Below, piece after piece: positions 7,701-15,640 of a stretch of DNA of 33,328 nucleotides (positions are counted from its first letter, which is position 1; each line of letters begins with the position of its first letter). The notes beneath the pieces are model-generated. The model did not search any database. It was not told the DNA's origin and worked only from the letters and a program-made list of their open reading frames with translations. The DNA is from a virus. The stretch lies in IMG/VR virus record IMGVR_UViG_3300006789_000083, positions 1 through 33,328 of that record. One strand, written 5' to 3'. The position numbers and the translations under genes were made by a program.

Positions 7701-9740
7701 GGTCGGCAGCGTTTGGTGCCCCCCAAGGATGGCGGGCCTCAAGGCACTCAGGTGCCGGGTGAGGCGTCAATGGATACGTTCTCGCCTACTTACCGACCGT
7801 TCACGGTGAAGGATGGCAAGATTGTTGCCAATCCGACGAGGCGTGGCGGGAAACCGATTCCGTCTGCGGACATTGATCCGTTGACGGGCAAGGTCAGGCC
7901 CATTCAGCGCCCCATTGACGACGTAACTCCGAGGTTGACTCCGAAGACAAAGAAGTTCAAGAAGGGGCAGGAGTTCGATGAGGGCGCCATTGCTGCTGAT
8001 CGTGGCATTCAGTTTGCGGAGCGAATGATTGCTCAGGAACTGGAGACTGCCCGGGTGTTGCAGGAGGCAAAGGCGATAGCGGGACGAGGGCTGTCTCAGC
8101 AGCGCGCCCATTTGTTGGACATTGAAACGCAGATCCGGTTGGCTAACGCTGCTGCGGAGCAGGCGCGCGCTTCGTCTTCGTTGACTACGCGGATGACGGC
8201 TTTGGATTCTCACCATGAGGCCGTGCAGGCTTTCAATGAGTTCCGGTTGCTCAAAGGTTTCCAGACGGAGATGACGGATATAACTCGCAATGCTTGGGGG
8301 ATGTCCGGCTTTGACACTGTGGTGGCATCTGCTGAGCAGCGCGAGTTGATGGATGCGGTGTTCAAGTCGTTGTATCGGATTTCCGATACGGGCGCAATGA
8401 ACGATTTCTTCCGCAAGTACGACCAGTTCATGGGCTGGTGGAAAGCGGGTGCTGTTTCTTCATTGGGCGGTTTCTCGTCACGAAACTTCTTGGGCGGCGC
8501 ATGGGTGAACACGCAGATCGCTGGTGTGGACATGGCTCAACACTCAAAGGTGTGGGGCATGTACAAGTTGGCGATGAAGGAAGGCAATGGGGACGTACTG
8601 AAGGGTGCGGCCATGTTGAAGAAAGCCGGCGTTGAACGGAGATTGCGTGGCACGTTTGGTGCCAATAGGTTCAGGACAGCCAGCGGGCAGGACTTCGATT
8701 ACTTCGATCAGATCGTTCAATCGGGTGTAGCCCGGTCGGGTCAGGTCGCAGGAGAGATCGACACTTCGTTGCAGTCGTTCGCAAGGATGGCCCGCATGAA
8801 TGTCGGCGGGAAGACGCGCACCATTGGGCGGTTGGCTCCGTGGTCGTCAGAGTTTGCGCCGTTCTACCAGTTGCGGAACATGAACGAGAAGGTCGAGTTC
8901 ATGCTCAGGGGTGCTGTCGGTATGGATGTAATGCAGAAGGGTGGTTCCATTGATGACGCCGTTGCGGACATTCTGAAGTACCACTTCGATTACAGCCCTG
9001 AAGCGTTGACGCAAACGGAGCGGCATATCCGCCGTTTGATTCCGTTCTGGCGTTGGCAGAAGAACATCGTTCCGGTGTTGGTTGAATCAATGGGGCGTAG
9101 GCCAACTGCTTGGTCGCGGCTCATGCAGATCAAGGGCGAGTTGGAACTACAGAGCGATGCGGAGGGCATGGTGCCCGACTATTACGGTGAGAACTGGGGT
9201 GTCCGGCTACCGTTCTCAACTAAGCATGGGCGCGTGTATACGCTGCCCGACTTGCCGTTCAAGACCCTTCAGCAGTTCTCTAAGGAGCCGACTTCGCCGT
9301 TGCGGACATTCGGTGAAATGATGGCTCCCCCATTGAAGGCTCCTTTGGAGATTTGGTCTGGGAAGCAGGTGTTCGCTGACATTCCGTTCACGGGCCGGTT
9401 CCAGCAGGTGCCGCAGGTGTATGACAACACGCCGGGGCTGATGGAGTTGGCGGGCATGTTCGGGAAGGCGAAGAAGAATAAGCGTGGCGAATGGAAGATG
9501 AGGGACCACGACATCTATGTGATGGATCAGTTCGCGCCGTTCCTTGGTCGGTTCCGGCGAATGGTCCCCAATGAGAGCCGCTATCAGCGGCGCATCATGA
9601 CAACGTGGTTGTCTCAGGTGTTTGGCATTTCGGTGCGAACGAATGACAGGTTTGAGAAGAAGAATCAGATCAGGCAGAACAATGAGGACTTCATGGAGGA
9701 GTTCCGTGATGCTTCTGATCTGCAAGCACGGAACATTTAG
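4731..9740 (+). CDS. Giant internal virion / DNA-ejection protein (1669 aa)
   Basis: The frame opens with GTG at 4731, 9 bp after the upstream stop, and is the largest gene in the window. An early hydrophobic stretch (about 120-150, with GDVALDPLTYLAGAG) could insert in or contact a membrane. Residues near 680-960 and 1090-1160 are Ala/Glu/Lys-rich and coiled-coil-like. The C-terminal third contains FAPFYQLRNMNEKVEF and then RRLIPFWRWQKNIVPVL near residues 1430-1450. This resembles the aromatic C-terminal domains seen in giant phage polyvalent or ejected proteins (LPD38-like). I see no transglycosylase or peptidase active site. The role is inferred from size and from its position before the lysis genes. 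Confidence 0.65.
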   Translation: MAPRTRAEFLEALTGKPAAFPSAAPKPYDLSQMVAKLPQPRILNPIVKAPPETEKGFMGPIGKFIEVVDTPRAAITSLVKELGDLAQGEGFSAKDWWNQTGDNIFFGEVMDDWGIDLPGPLDPIVGFIGDVALDPLTYLAGAGLAMRGARSGEVATSLIAKATQLRGAAKTAAAAGKTADATQLTTRAKKLTDAAVRVEHAKGAATAAGREALEEIGYDIGWRSTVFGTGRVGRKLVEKPVNLLTGGKFTRAMDARRAGQIPKWIGDLEIPATPNQIADAMALLRKGDAAAIGALDDATRVAAQRAMKMPAQSKRFLGVVPNAIAPNGVLPWGTKMIEAVFPAPGRMLRAATQRGMIKTLDKALNTKQPIKALLSSKDPDMVLTGIEMRRANNGRIRLSSQFKTQIEPILEDVVVEARRLGVNSRDVQLASEMPFWLVKPGVVSRGVAGVGVVNPNLPVSFRNLDVADAERLYNKTRHFWNHSQTVFNDLAGTKVLPDWVNDLYAARFLSDEGSDVVFKTTKAGGTEMRIPFGGKQSPLKGRSYLSDVEYDAKFDQYVRDRTKGVGPGARFGIGLEKDAARVLREDPALHKSLLAEFDQSHSKMFMGEELVDEAKGVSIRDQMRKIGSSEDRYGAEFKDMYEGDFYNVASRYLRAMADESGRHKMFSMLADAGVLYRDPDVLHGQRLSRLTIGLDDASVGVEAAKVKAAMMAQAAEEGLPETQVKIAALVAEANVLEGELVRLIKQAEAAAVKIRKGQATYMEAFQPLLGNAHSINARLNAIEDLAKKTRAVAVEIEKGATGTGDWITTDLTKVIADARSAARQVIDNATLSAGMDDSIKQMEDILKVLDGHDPNKLNLNHQIKGWADKVAELRKIAGNDDVGTMGDVLFSEINDAEGIAALIKRIASVEEKRALTKAKQVFDESMLGQQGRFAHKGRGSKNIWESNEVSILDDKGRTIGIEPGIELTPPATGTDIQATRALRTELDEATGRQRLVPPKDGGPQGTQVPGEASMDTFSPTYRPFTVKDGKIVANPTRRGGKPIPSADIDPLTGKVRPIQRPIDDVTPRLTPKTKKFKKGQEFDEGAIAADRGIQFAERMIAQELETARVLQEAKAIAGRGLSQQRAHLLDIETQIRLANAAAEQARASSSLTTRMTALDSHHEAVQAFNEFRLLKGFQTEMTDITRNAWGMSGFDTVVASAEQRELMDAVFKSLYRISDTGAMNDFFRKYDQFMGWWKAGAVSSLGGFSSRNFLGGAWVNTQIAGVDMAQHSKVWGMYKLAMKEGNGDVLKGAAMLKKAGVERRLRGTFGANRFRTASGQDFDYFDQIVQSGVARSGQVAGEIDTSLQSFARMARMNVGGKTRTIGRLAPWSSEFAPFYQLRNMNEKVEFMLRGAVGMDVMQKGGSIDDAVADILKYHFDYSPEALTQTERHIRRLIPFWRWQKNIVPVLVESMGRRPTAWSRLMQIKGELELQSDAEGMVPDYYGENWGVRLPFSTKHGRVYTLPDLPFKTLQQFSKEPTSPLRTFGEMMAPPLKAPLEIWSGKQVFADIPFTGRFQQVPQVYDNTPGLMELAGMFGKAKKNKRGEWKMRDHDIYVMDQFAPFLGRFRRMVPNESRYQRRIMTTWLSQVFGISVRTNDRFEKKNQIRQNNEDFMEEFRDASDLQARNI

Positions 9741-9759
9741 CAGCGACTAGGCTGAGGTA

Positions 9760-10560
9760 ATGGACTTTGTTTCGCGTGAAACGTGGGGGGCTCTTACTCT
9801 CCGTTCGTTGCTGTTGCCTTTGATTGATGCAGACATTGAGGGGGTCGTGGTGCATCACACCACGGGCGGCTCCAATGATCCACAGCAGAAGATCAGGGCT
9901 CACGATAGGTACCATCGGCATACCCGGGGTTGGGGTGGGGGGTTGGCGTACTGCTGGCTGGTGTCTTCGGATGGTCGCATTTGGGAGGGGCGTGGTTGGA
10001 ATCGTGGCGGCGCTACTGGCCGCAAGTGGGATTCTCGCACGGTGTCTGTTGCGTTCATTGGGGATGCTGGCGATGAGTTGCCTGCTGCTGCGGCGGCTGC
10101 GTTGGGGCATGTCATCGAATCGACAAAGAACAGGTACGGCAAGGATTTGTGGGTCAAGCCTCATAGTGATTTCAAGGCGACCTCATGCCCGGGAGACCTA
10201 CTTAGGCAATGGTGTGCCACTTTCGACCCGAAGGCCCCCACAGGGGCTCCTGACGGCTCTGACGGCAATGTTCGTGCCCCGGGGTTCTCTTTGGATTGGG
10301 GGGCCTTAGCGGCCCTGTTTGCCGGTCTGAGGGCAGAGGTCGAACGGAAGCCGTTGCGGCGTTGGCGTCGCAACCACAAGCCTGCGGTGACTGCTATTCA
10401 GGCGAGGTTGGAGGGCCGTGGGTACAGTGTCGGTCCCATTGACGGGATCTACGGACGCAAGACTGCTGCTGCGGTCGAGTCTTTCCAACGACACCAAGGA
10501 TTTTTGCGGCCCAATGGCCGTGTCGGGGTCTCAACGTGGGACGCTGCGTTCATTCAATAG
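9760..10560 (+). CDS. Endolysin: N-acetylmuramoyl-L-alanine amidase with peptidoglycan-binding domain
   Basis: This 266-residue protein has an N-terminal Amidase_2/PGRP-like zinc amidase domain (about 1-155). Candidate zinc ligands are His32 or His33 in VVVHHTTGG, His135 in KPHSDF and Cys143 in TSCPG. This matches the His-His-Cys arrangement of the family. After a Gly/Pro/Asp linker, residues 205-264 form a PG_binding_1 repeat (AIQARL, GPIDGIYGRKTAAAVESFQ). The enzyme would cut the amide between MurNAc and L-Ala at lysis. There is no signal peptide, so release would need the holin encoded just downstream. Confidence 0.93.
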   Translation: MDFVSRETWGALTLRSLLLPLIDADIEGVVVHHTTGGSNDPQQKIRAHDRYHRHTRGWGGGLAYCWLVSSDGRIWEGRGWNRGGATGRKWDSRTVSVAFIGDAGDELPAAAAAALGHVIESTKNRYGKDLWVKPHSDFKATSCPGDLLRQWCATFDPKAPTGAPDGSDGNVRAPGFSLDWGALAALFAGLRAEVERKPLRRWRRNHKPAVTAIQARLEGRGYSVGPIDGIYGRKTAAAVESFQRHQGFLRPNGRVGVSTWDAAFIQ

Positions 10561-10569
10561 AGGCAGGAC

Positions 10570-10716
10570 ATGACTAAAGACAAGAACGACCAGAGCATCA
10601 CGCCGGAAACGCCGGATAATCCCGAAACGATTCCAGACGCCAAGGCTGAGGCCGACCGTCTGCGTTCGCAGGGGTTAGCCAATCAGGCCCACATGCCACG
10701 GTCATTCGGAAAGTAG
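10570..10716 (+). CDS. Small acidic/polar protein (48 aa)
   Basis: The ATG at 10570 opens a 48-codon frame that starts 9 bp after the endolysin stop and ends 6 bp before the holin start. It is polar, with a Pro/Thr/Glu-rich N-terminus and a basic end (MPRSFGK), and has no membrane segment. AGGCAGGA lies just before the start. Its place between endolysin and holin suggests a lysis-cassette accessory, but no function is recognised. Confidence 0.5.
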   Translation: MTKDKNDQSITPETPDNPETIPDAKAEADRLRSQGLANQAHMPRSFGK

Positions 10717-10722
10717 AAACCT

Positions 10723-10893
10723 GTGGACATGAAGGACGCTGTTGAGAGGGCTGTATGGACGGCTGTTGAGGCCGGGCTCGCTGTTCTGGTTATTGCCGAT
10801 GTGTCGTCATGGCGCACTGCTGGCATCGCTGCTCTTGCTGCGGCGATTGCTTGCGTGAAAGCGATTGCCAAGTCCAAGATCAGATCCGACTGA
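10723..10893 (+). CDS. Holin, r1t-like
   Basis: A 56-residue protein starts at GTG 10723, with GGAAAG 9 bp upstream. An in-frame ATG at 10729 is the alternative. The order is a short amphipathic N-terminus (MKDAVERAVWTAVEAG), a first hydrophobic helix (about 14-27), a turn with SSWRTAG, a second hydrophobic helix (about 34-48) and a basic tail (KAIAKSKIRSD). This is the pattern of r1t-type holins (Phage_r1t_holin) common in actinophages. It would permeabilise the inner membrane to release the amidase encoded two genes upstream. Confidence 0.85.
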   Translation: MDMKDAVERAVWTAVEAGLAVLVIADVSSWRTAGIAALAAAIACVKAIAKSKIRSD

Positions 10894-10903
10894 GACTTTA
10901 GCC

Positions 10904-11227
10904 GTGAGTGGTGACAGCCTAGATGTGGCTTGGGACACCTTCATGGACGAACACGGCAATGGCATTCAGGAATGGGTGCTGTCCGAGATGGAACAGACCC
11001 GTGAGATCTTCGATTTCAAGGATGGCACTCACATCAAGTGGGTGGACGGCGACAACATAGGGTTCCTGATTACTCTCAGCGCCGAAGAAGTTTGCGACAT
11101 GCTCACAGCGTGGGAAGACGCCCACCTTGGTTCGCCGCAGGCATCTGATTGGCTGCTGGCCCGATGTGCCAAAGCGTTCGCCATGCTTGAAGTGGCAATG
11201 GGCTTTGACGAAGACGAAACCGAATGA
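10904..11227 (+). CDS. Unknown acidic protein (107 aa)
   Basis: The best start is GTG at 10904, 10 bp after the holin stop. An ATG at 10865 would overlap the holin and was rejected. The protein is acidic and probably alpha/beta, with no membrane segment, recognisable domain or cysteine motif. It is the last plus-strand gene before the convergent minus-strand block, and only 7 bp separate the two stops, leaving no room for a terminator between them. The function is unknown. Confidence 0.6.
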   Translation: MSGDSLDVAWDTFMDEHGNGIQEWVLSEMEQTREIFDFKDGTHIKWVDGDNIGFLITLSAEEVCDMLTAWEDAHLGSPQASDWLLARCAKAFAMLEVAMGFDEDETE

Positions 11228-11234
11228 TCGACCG

Positions 11235-12161
11235 TTAGCGCGCCCTTTGGGGCAGCATGAACAGGCCCCATTCAAGCATCCCGGCGATCACGGAGTACCC
11301 GCAGATGTCGTAGAAGGTGTCTGTCAATGGTTCGGCCATTGGGTCGCCTCTTTGGCGCAGGTTCTCCAGTCTTGCCGCTTTGTCGGAGCATCGAATAACG
11401 ATTCCGGCGTGGCCGAATGACAGGATGTTCTTGTACCCGTAGTCGTGTTGCTTGTCGCTGAGTAGGGTCATCAGTTGGTCGGGGTCAACAGAACCTCTGG
11501 ATTCCAGTATTGAAGCGCCCAGCAAGTCTGCCCACCAGCCCAGAGTCGGGAGTGTGGGGAACTGGCAGCGAGCGGTTTCCAACAAGGACGCAATGGGCTC
11601 GGGCCGTTTCGCTTGAAGGGATTGGAGCGCAAGCATTGACCAGCGGGCTCCGTCCTCCCAGTCCTGCACGCTGCTGATTGGCGGCATCCCCAGTGGGATG
11701 ACTGCCGCCTTTGGTTCGCCTTCGACTATTTCTTGTACCACGGGATAGTCCACCAATGCCTTTCTGAGTCGGATAAGGATTTCGTCACGGCGCCTTGCCA
11801 TTGAAGTCTTGGGTATGTTCAAGACGCGCGCAACGAATCTTAGACTGAGCCGGACATGATAGAGCATGTAGATGATCCACGCATCTTCGTCGGACAGCCG
11901 GTCCATTTCCAATGACACGGCAAGCGACAGGCGTTCTCGACGTTCCCATTCGTCGTAGTTGTCTTCGCCCGGGGGTTCTGACATCAGAAACGCTATTGCC
12001 GCATTGGGGCCTTCGTCACTTGGGATGTCTTCGGGTGGGCGCCCTTCAGACATTTGGTCGGTGACCCATTGGAGGATCGAAGGATCGTAGGCCGAAGTGT
12101 TTCGGTCATAGATTTCTAATCGGTCGGGGTTTATATCACCCCATGTGTAGTTCTCGTGCAT
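11235..12161 (-). CDS. Fusion of sigma-region-4-like HTH and Nmad1 (DUF1599)-like domain
   Basis: This 308-residue protein has an acidic N-terminus and a helical helix-turn-helix at about 75-138. The segment RLSLRFVARVLNIPKTSMARRRDEILIRL is cited here only in parts: RFVARVLNIPKTSMARR resembles sigma-70 region 4. The C-terminal part (about 232-300) has DYGYKNILSFG, GIVIRCSDKAARLENL and DTFYDICGYSVI. This order matches the Nmad1/DUF1599 family, MazG-like helical proteins linked to phage nucleotide modification or pyrophosphohydrolysis. The ATG overlaps the upstream stop (TAATG). It is the last gene of the replication operon. Whether the HTH binds DNA is untested. Confidence 0.7.
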   Translation of the reverse strand: MHENYTWGDINPDRLEIYDRNTSAYDPSILQWVTDQMSEGRPPEDIPSDEGPNAAIAFLMSEPPGEDNYDEWERRERLSLAVSLEMDRLSDEDAWIIYMLYHVRLSLRFVARVLNIPKTSMARRRDEILIRLRKALVDYPVVQEIVEGEPKAAVIPLGMPPISSVQDWEDGARWSMLALQSLQAKRPEPIASLLETARCQFPTLPTLGWWADLLGASILESRGSVDPDQLMTLLSDKQHDYGYKNILSFGHAGIVIRCSDKAARLENLRQRGDPMAEPLTDTFYDICGYSVIAGMLEWGLFMLPQRAR

Positions 12162-12664
12162 TATTCATTGACCCATTCGGAGATTGATTTCAGGTAGTCG
12201 GCCCCGATGATTCGCGTGTTCTTGGAGTCGTACCCAGAGGGTTCTCCCAGTTTCCACGCTTCGTCATGGTCGATCCATCCCAGCATTTCGCAGGCCCTAA
12301 ACTCCGGTTCAATGGGGCGTACTACGAATAGAACTAACCCCTTACCTAGTTGCCGTTTACGAACGGCGGCGTTGTCGGAGGTGCGGACCCTGCGCACTTC
12401 AATGTTGTGACCAACGTCGGCACGGTTCCGGTTCTCTGCGTGCCGGTTCCCGGGCCAAACATGCCCTGACCAGTATTGATTCGTGATTCGAGCCACCGCT
12501 AGTTCCCCAACGCAGGCTGCTACCTGAGCGGTACGGTCGTCTTCCATGTATTTGCGTTTGTAATGAGGGGCGTCGGCTTTCTCCCAGTTCTCAATAAACC
12601 GACGGATACCTACATGGGAAGCCCATTCGTATTCCCACGCTTCTAACTCGATAATCAGGGTCAT
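12161..12664 (-). CDS. Possible PD-(D/E)XK-like nuclease (167 aa)
   Basis: The ATG sits in an ATGA overlap with the RusA gene stop. The middle of the protein has GELAVARI (about residues 53-60), then ADVGHNIEVRRVR and a beta strand GLVLFVVRPI. The order helix-Glu, strand-Asp, strand E-x-R resembles the core of PD-(D/E)XK nucleases, but the usual Lys of E-x-K would be Arg. The neighbours RusA and a Cas4-like nuclease fit DNA processing. The assignment is an inference, and a noncatalytic fold relative is equally possible. Confidence 0.5.
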   Translation of the reverse strand: MTLIIELEAWEYEWASHVGIRRFIENWEKADAPHYKRKYMEDDRTAQVAACVGELAVARITNQYWSGHVWPGNRHAENRNRADVGHNIEVRRVRTSDNAAVRKRQLGKGLVLFVVRPIEPEFRACEMLGWIDHDEAWKLGEPSGYDSKNTRIIGADYLKSISEWVNE

Positions 12665-13014
12665 GCTTTGCGCGCCGATATGTCGTGGATTTGTCGGTCA
12701 TTGACGAATGCGCCGTCTTCACCTTGGAGCCCATCAAACAATGCTTTCAGGTAGTTATCAACGTCGCCGGTCAATGCGGACTTGGTGTCCGGCGTCATTT
12801 CCTTTACGAATACGTTGATCTTGTTCTTGCGGAACGTAACTGAAACATGCACGGGGCGCTCAAAGGTGGGGCCATTGGAATCTCGCCACGCTTCCTTGAT
12901 TGCCGATTCGTAATCGTGCGCTGCCTGCGGGGTGTATGCCCTTCCCCGCCTAGAGAACCGTGGCCGTGGTTTGGCCTTCGGTTTGATATGAATAACGACT
13001 CTATGGGACGCCAC
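12661..13014 (-). CDS. rusA: RusA-family Holliday junction resolvase
   Basis: I place the start at GTG 13014, which overlaps the primase TAG (TAGTG). A start at 13134 would add a 40-residue unrelated tail inside the primase gene. The 117-residue protein begins with a strand and KPKAKPRPRF, then has the catalytic block GDVDNYLKALFDGL (Asp84, Asp86, Lys90) and a second acidic site at Asp106 in FVNDRQI. These match E. coli RusA Asp70, Asp72, Lys76 and Asp91. It would resolve four-way junctions arising in replication or before packaging. Its gene lies between primase and a possible nuclease. Confidence 0.88.
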   Translation of the reverse strand: MASHRVVIHIKPKAKPRPRFSRRGRAYTPQAAHDYESAIKEAWRDSNGPTFERPVHVSVTFRKNKINVFVKEMTPDTKSALTGDVDNYLKALFDGLQGEDGAFVNDRQIHDISARKA

Positions 13015-14033
13015 TACCTCGCTCTGCTCTCCCCTTCCAATAGGGAGGGCTGGTTGTATATGCTTTGCGCCCTTGAAACGAGTTCTTTTATCCGTTGCGC
13101 CCCGTCTTCGCGCCCCGAATATTTCTTCCCCCACCGCCTGTCTAGGTGGGCCACGAGAATCTCAATGGATGAGACCAGATAGCCCTGCCTGAATAGTTCA
13201 CATGCGAACGTGTGCATCATTGCTGATCTATCGTAGTTGCCTTTCGGCCCCCGGCGGGGACCATTGTTCCAGATGTGGTTCGCCAGCCCTTTCAGGTCGC
13301 CTTCATGGTGGCTGCGGAGAGCCCTGACGGGAGCGGAGGGTGCCCTGACGGGTTCAGGCCGGACATACCGGTGCGCTAGAGCCTCAATGGGTTCGGCGTC
13401 GGTTCTGTTTGCGTGTGCTAAACCGGTCCATTCGCCCAATGGGTAAGCATCCATGACCGGGATGCCGTATCGGCCAGCGTCGTTCCTGACCACACACTGG
13501 CGCCCCATTGGGCGAATGGCGGGGTATGGCAAGCGGAGCCCGTTGCCCCAGCCCCCGTTCGTAGTGGGTTGCTTCGGGTAGATTTCCGTCACGGGTGCGT
13601 CCACGATCTGGCAGGCAGCCAGCATGGCTTCCCGCATGACCCGGGCTGACACCCATTCATTGGCGTAGACCCACAGGTGGCATCCTTTGGACCTGCTGAG
13701 TTCAATCCATGCCGCTATGTCGAGTTCGCTCAGGACGCAATGGGTGTTGACTGCGTGGATGAAACTGTCTTCGTCCCCGACATCCCAGTCCACGGCCCCC
13801 CAACGAACCAATGAATCTCCAGCGGCAGCGGGATCGGCGATTGGATACACCCCCAATGGGGTCTGGCCGTCGATATGGCCTAGGGCTGCGTCACGAAGTA
13901 CCGCTGCGGTGGCTGGCACCGGCTCACCGTCCAACTTCCACGGGCGAAACTCGCCGTCAATGTCTTGGGCGAGGCGACCGCCTTGGTGCAGTTCGGCAAA
14001 CTCCCTGATCGTGTCTTCTACACGTTCGCCCAT
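13014..14033 (-). CDS. Archaeo-eukaryotic-type (AEP) DNA primase
   Basis: This 339-residue protein has the AEP primase motifs in order: WGAVDWDV (Asp82, Asp84; metal-binding), SRSKGCHLWVY (His119; nucleotide-binding) and EIYPKQ followed by GNGLRLPY (about 150-170). The arrangement is closest to TOTE-type and phage AEP primases. A helical C-terminal region (about 245-335) may be an accessory or priming-assisting domain. Its start overlaps the helicase gene end by 16 bp, so the two are probably made together. It would synthesise primers for phage DNA replication. No phage DNA polymerase gene is visible in the window, so elongation may rely on the host. Confidence 0.85.
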   Translation of the reverse strand: MGERVEDTIREFAELHQGGRLAQDIDGEFRPWKLDGEPVPATAAVLRDAALGHIDGQTPLGVYPIADPAAAGDSLVRWGAVDWDVGDEDSFIHAVNTHCVLSELDIAAWIELSRSKGCHLWVYANEWVSARVMREAMLAACQIVDAPVTEIYPKQPTTNGGWGNGLRLPYPAIRPMGRQCVVRNDAGRYGIPVMDAYPLGEWTGLAHANRTDAEPIEALAHRYVRPEPVRAPSAPVRALRSHHEGDLKGLANHIWNNGPRRGPKGNYDRSAMMHTFACELFRQGYLVSSIEILVAHLDRRWGKKYSGREDGAQRIKELVSRAQSIYNQPSLLEGESRAR

Positions 14034-15037
14034 TCCCGTTCCTCCAAGTCGTCAATGGTTACCTCACGAACCCGACCACACATCGGGTCCAGAATCATCT
14101 CAATGTCAATGAGCCTGTACGGAGGGCGCTTCTGCTTGCAGACGTTCAGCCTGATGACGTTCTCCAACGCCTTGCGTTCCTTCTCTGAGAGATCGGTTCG
14201 CTTCTTGGGCAGGTAGGTCTCAATGACCACCACTGATTCTGACTCTCCCCCGAACCGGCCACCGTGAAGCCCCGCAGGTTTCCCGGGGTCGCCGGAACCC
14301 CTGCCTGATTGGTGCAACACAATGAGCGGGACATCGGCGTCTTTGGCAAACCTCTTGGCAGACTGCGCCTTACCAGCGACCCCATTGGCGTCAGAGTCCC
14401 CGGCCAGCAACTCCAGATAGTCCAGCACGCAAGCCGTGACCGGCTTCTGCCAGTAATCCTCTGCCTCGTATATCCCCCTGAGCATTGAGTCGAACGTCAG
14501 CGATTGGTCGTTTATCAGCACCCTGTCCAGCAAGCCATTGGCGACTTCCCGTACTTCCTTCAATGCCTGCCGATCACCGGCCTTCAGGTCTTCCTCCATT
14601 TGTGCAGCATTCAACCCCAATGCCATGCACGCCATCTTCTGGACGGCCAACTCCCGGGGTTCATCCGGTGAATAGAAGACACAGGTGAAGTCTTCTGACC
14701 GTTCAAGGTTGTTGATGATCGCCGAATAGGCGACGGTGCTTTTGCCTTGATGTGACTTGCCAAGGATCAAAGCCATGTCCCCATTCTGGAGACCAGATGG
14801 TGCCGTTAGGTCAACTTCCCTGAATCCCCATTGGAATGTGGATTCGTTGTTCAGGTAGGTGACGTAATCCTGAACCGCTGCGGCCGTGGGAGTGAAGAAC
14901 TCCATTGGCGGTTCGGCATCTGGCGTCTGAGAAGGATCAGGGGGGACGGCCCCAGCATCCGGCGTGGAAGGGTCGCCGGAGGGATGGGTCTGGAGCCGTC
15001 CCCTGATCGCATCAGCGCCCAATAGTTGAGCGCCCAT
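14018..15037 (-). CDS. DnaB/RecA-fold replicative helicase-like ATPase
   Basis: This 339-residue protein has a Pro-rich N-terminus (about 18-48) and then a RecA-fold ATPase. Walker A is at residues 93-101 (GKSHQGKST), Walker B near 202-210 (ACVLDYLEL), and a sensor segment VLHQSGRG near 240-247. The catalytic Glu after Walker A and the C-terminal Arg finger are not certain by eye. The layout fits DnaB-type helicases lacking the N-terminal primase-binding domain, or a RecA/Sak4-like ATPase. Adjacency to the AEP primase favours a helicase. It begins 3 bp after the upstream stop. Confidence 0.8.
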   Translation of the reverse strand: MGAQLLGADAIRGRLQTHPSGDPSTPDAGAVPPDPSQTPDAEPPMEFFTPTAAAVQDYVTYLNNESTFQWGFREVDLTAPSGLQNGDMALILGKSHQGKSTVAYSAIINNLERSEDFTCVFYSPDEPRELAVQKMACMALGLNAAQMEEDLKAGDRQALKEVREVANGLLDRVLINDQSLTFDSMLRGIYEAEDYWQKPVTACVLDYLELLAGDSDANGVAGKAQSAKRFAKDADVPLIVLHQSGRGSGDPGKPAGLHGGRFGGESESVVVIETYLPKKRTDLSEKERKALENVIRLNVCKQKRPPYRLIDIEMILDPMCGRVREVTIDDLEEREWANV

Positions 15038-15040
15038 TGA

Positions 15041-15640
15041 CTAGGCGAACAGGTCGATGGACTCGAAGTGAACGTCGCCCTCGCCGTCCACGAAGTATTC
15101 CTTGATGTCTTCGGGGCAGTCCGAAAGGAATAGTTTGGTGTCGGTCTTCTTGTGCTTGAAGTAGGGGGCGTTGGGCTTCCAGTCCCCTGAAGCGATGCGG
15201 TCCCTGTTGTCGAAGAACTCTGCCTTGGGGTCTTCGATCTCAGCCAGATGTGTCCAGAGTGCCGCTGCCTCTGCGTTCACCTTGCCGCCCTTTCGGGGAG
15301 GGGACTTTCGGGGAGGGGACTTTTTGGCTGCCGCAGGGGACGCACCAGCCGACGGCGCCTTGGGGGACGCCTTACCACTCTTAGGCCCGGGAACGCTTTT
15401 GGATAGCACCTGCATGATGCGGCCGTCGTCTTCGACGGAGAAGTCGATACCGGCCTCCGTGTAGACCTGAGACTTGACCTTGCGGCCCAGTTCCTCCGCT
15501 TCAAGGATAAGTTCGTCGCCGGACAGGGTGGGGTCCACCACCTGCGAGATGCTGAGTCGGTATTCCTCGTTCTCGTAGTTGCCGGTGCTGACCTTCGTGG
15601 CGAAGGTGCAGTTGATTACTGACTGCTGTTGCTCAGTCAT
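15041..15640 (-). CDS. Unknown protein, possible ssDNA-binding role
   Basis: This 199-residue protein has an N-terminal strand-rich part (about 8-75, with EEYRLSISQVV), a low-complexity Ala/Pro/Lys linker (about 85-120) that includes SPPRKSPPRK, and a C-terminal part ending in an acidic-aromatic tail (HFESIDLFA). A fold, basic linker and acidic tip is the architecture of single-stranded DNA-binding proteins, and the gene sits directly upstream of the helicase. I see no sequence signature that proves an OB fold, so the role is inferred from context. Confidence 0.5.
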   Translation of the reverse strand: MTEQQQSVINCTFATKVSTGNYENEEYRLSISQVVDPTLSGDELILEAEELGRKVKSQVYTEAGIDFSVEDDGRIMQVLSKSVPGPKSGKASPKAPSAGASPAAAKKSPPRKSPPRKGGKVNAEAAALWTHLAEIEDPKAEFFDNRDRIASGDWKPNAPYFKHKKTDTKLFLSDCPEDIKEYFVDGEGDVHFESIDLFA

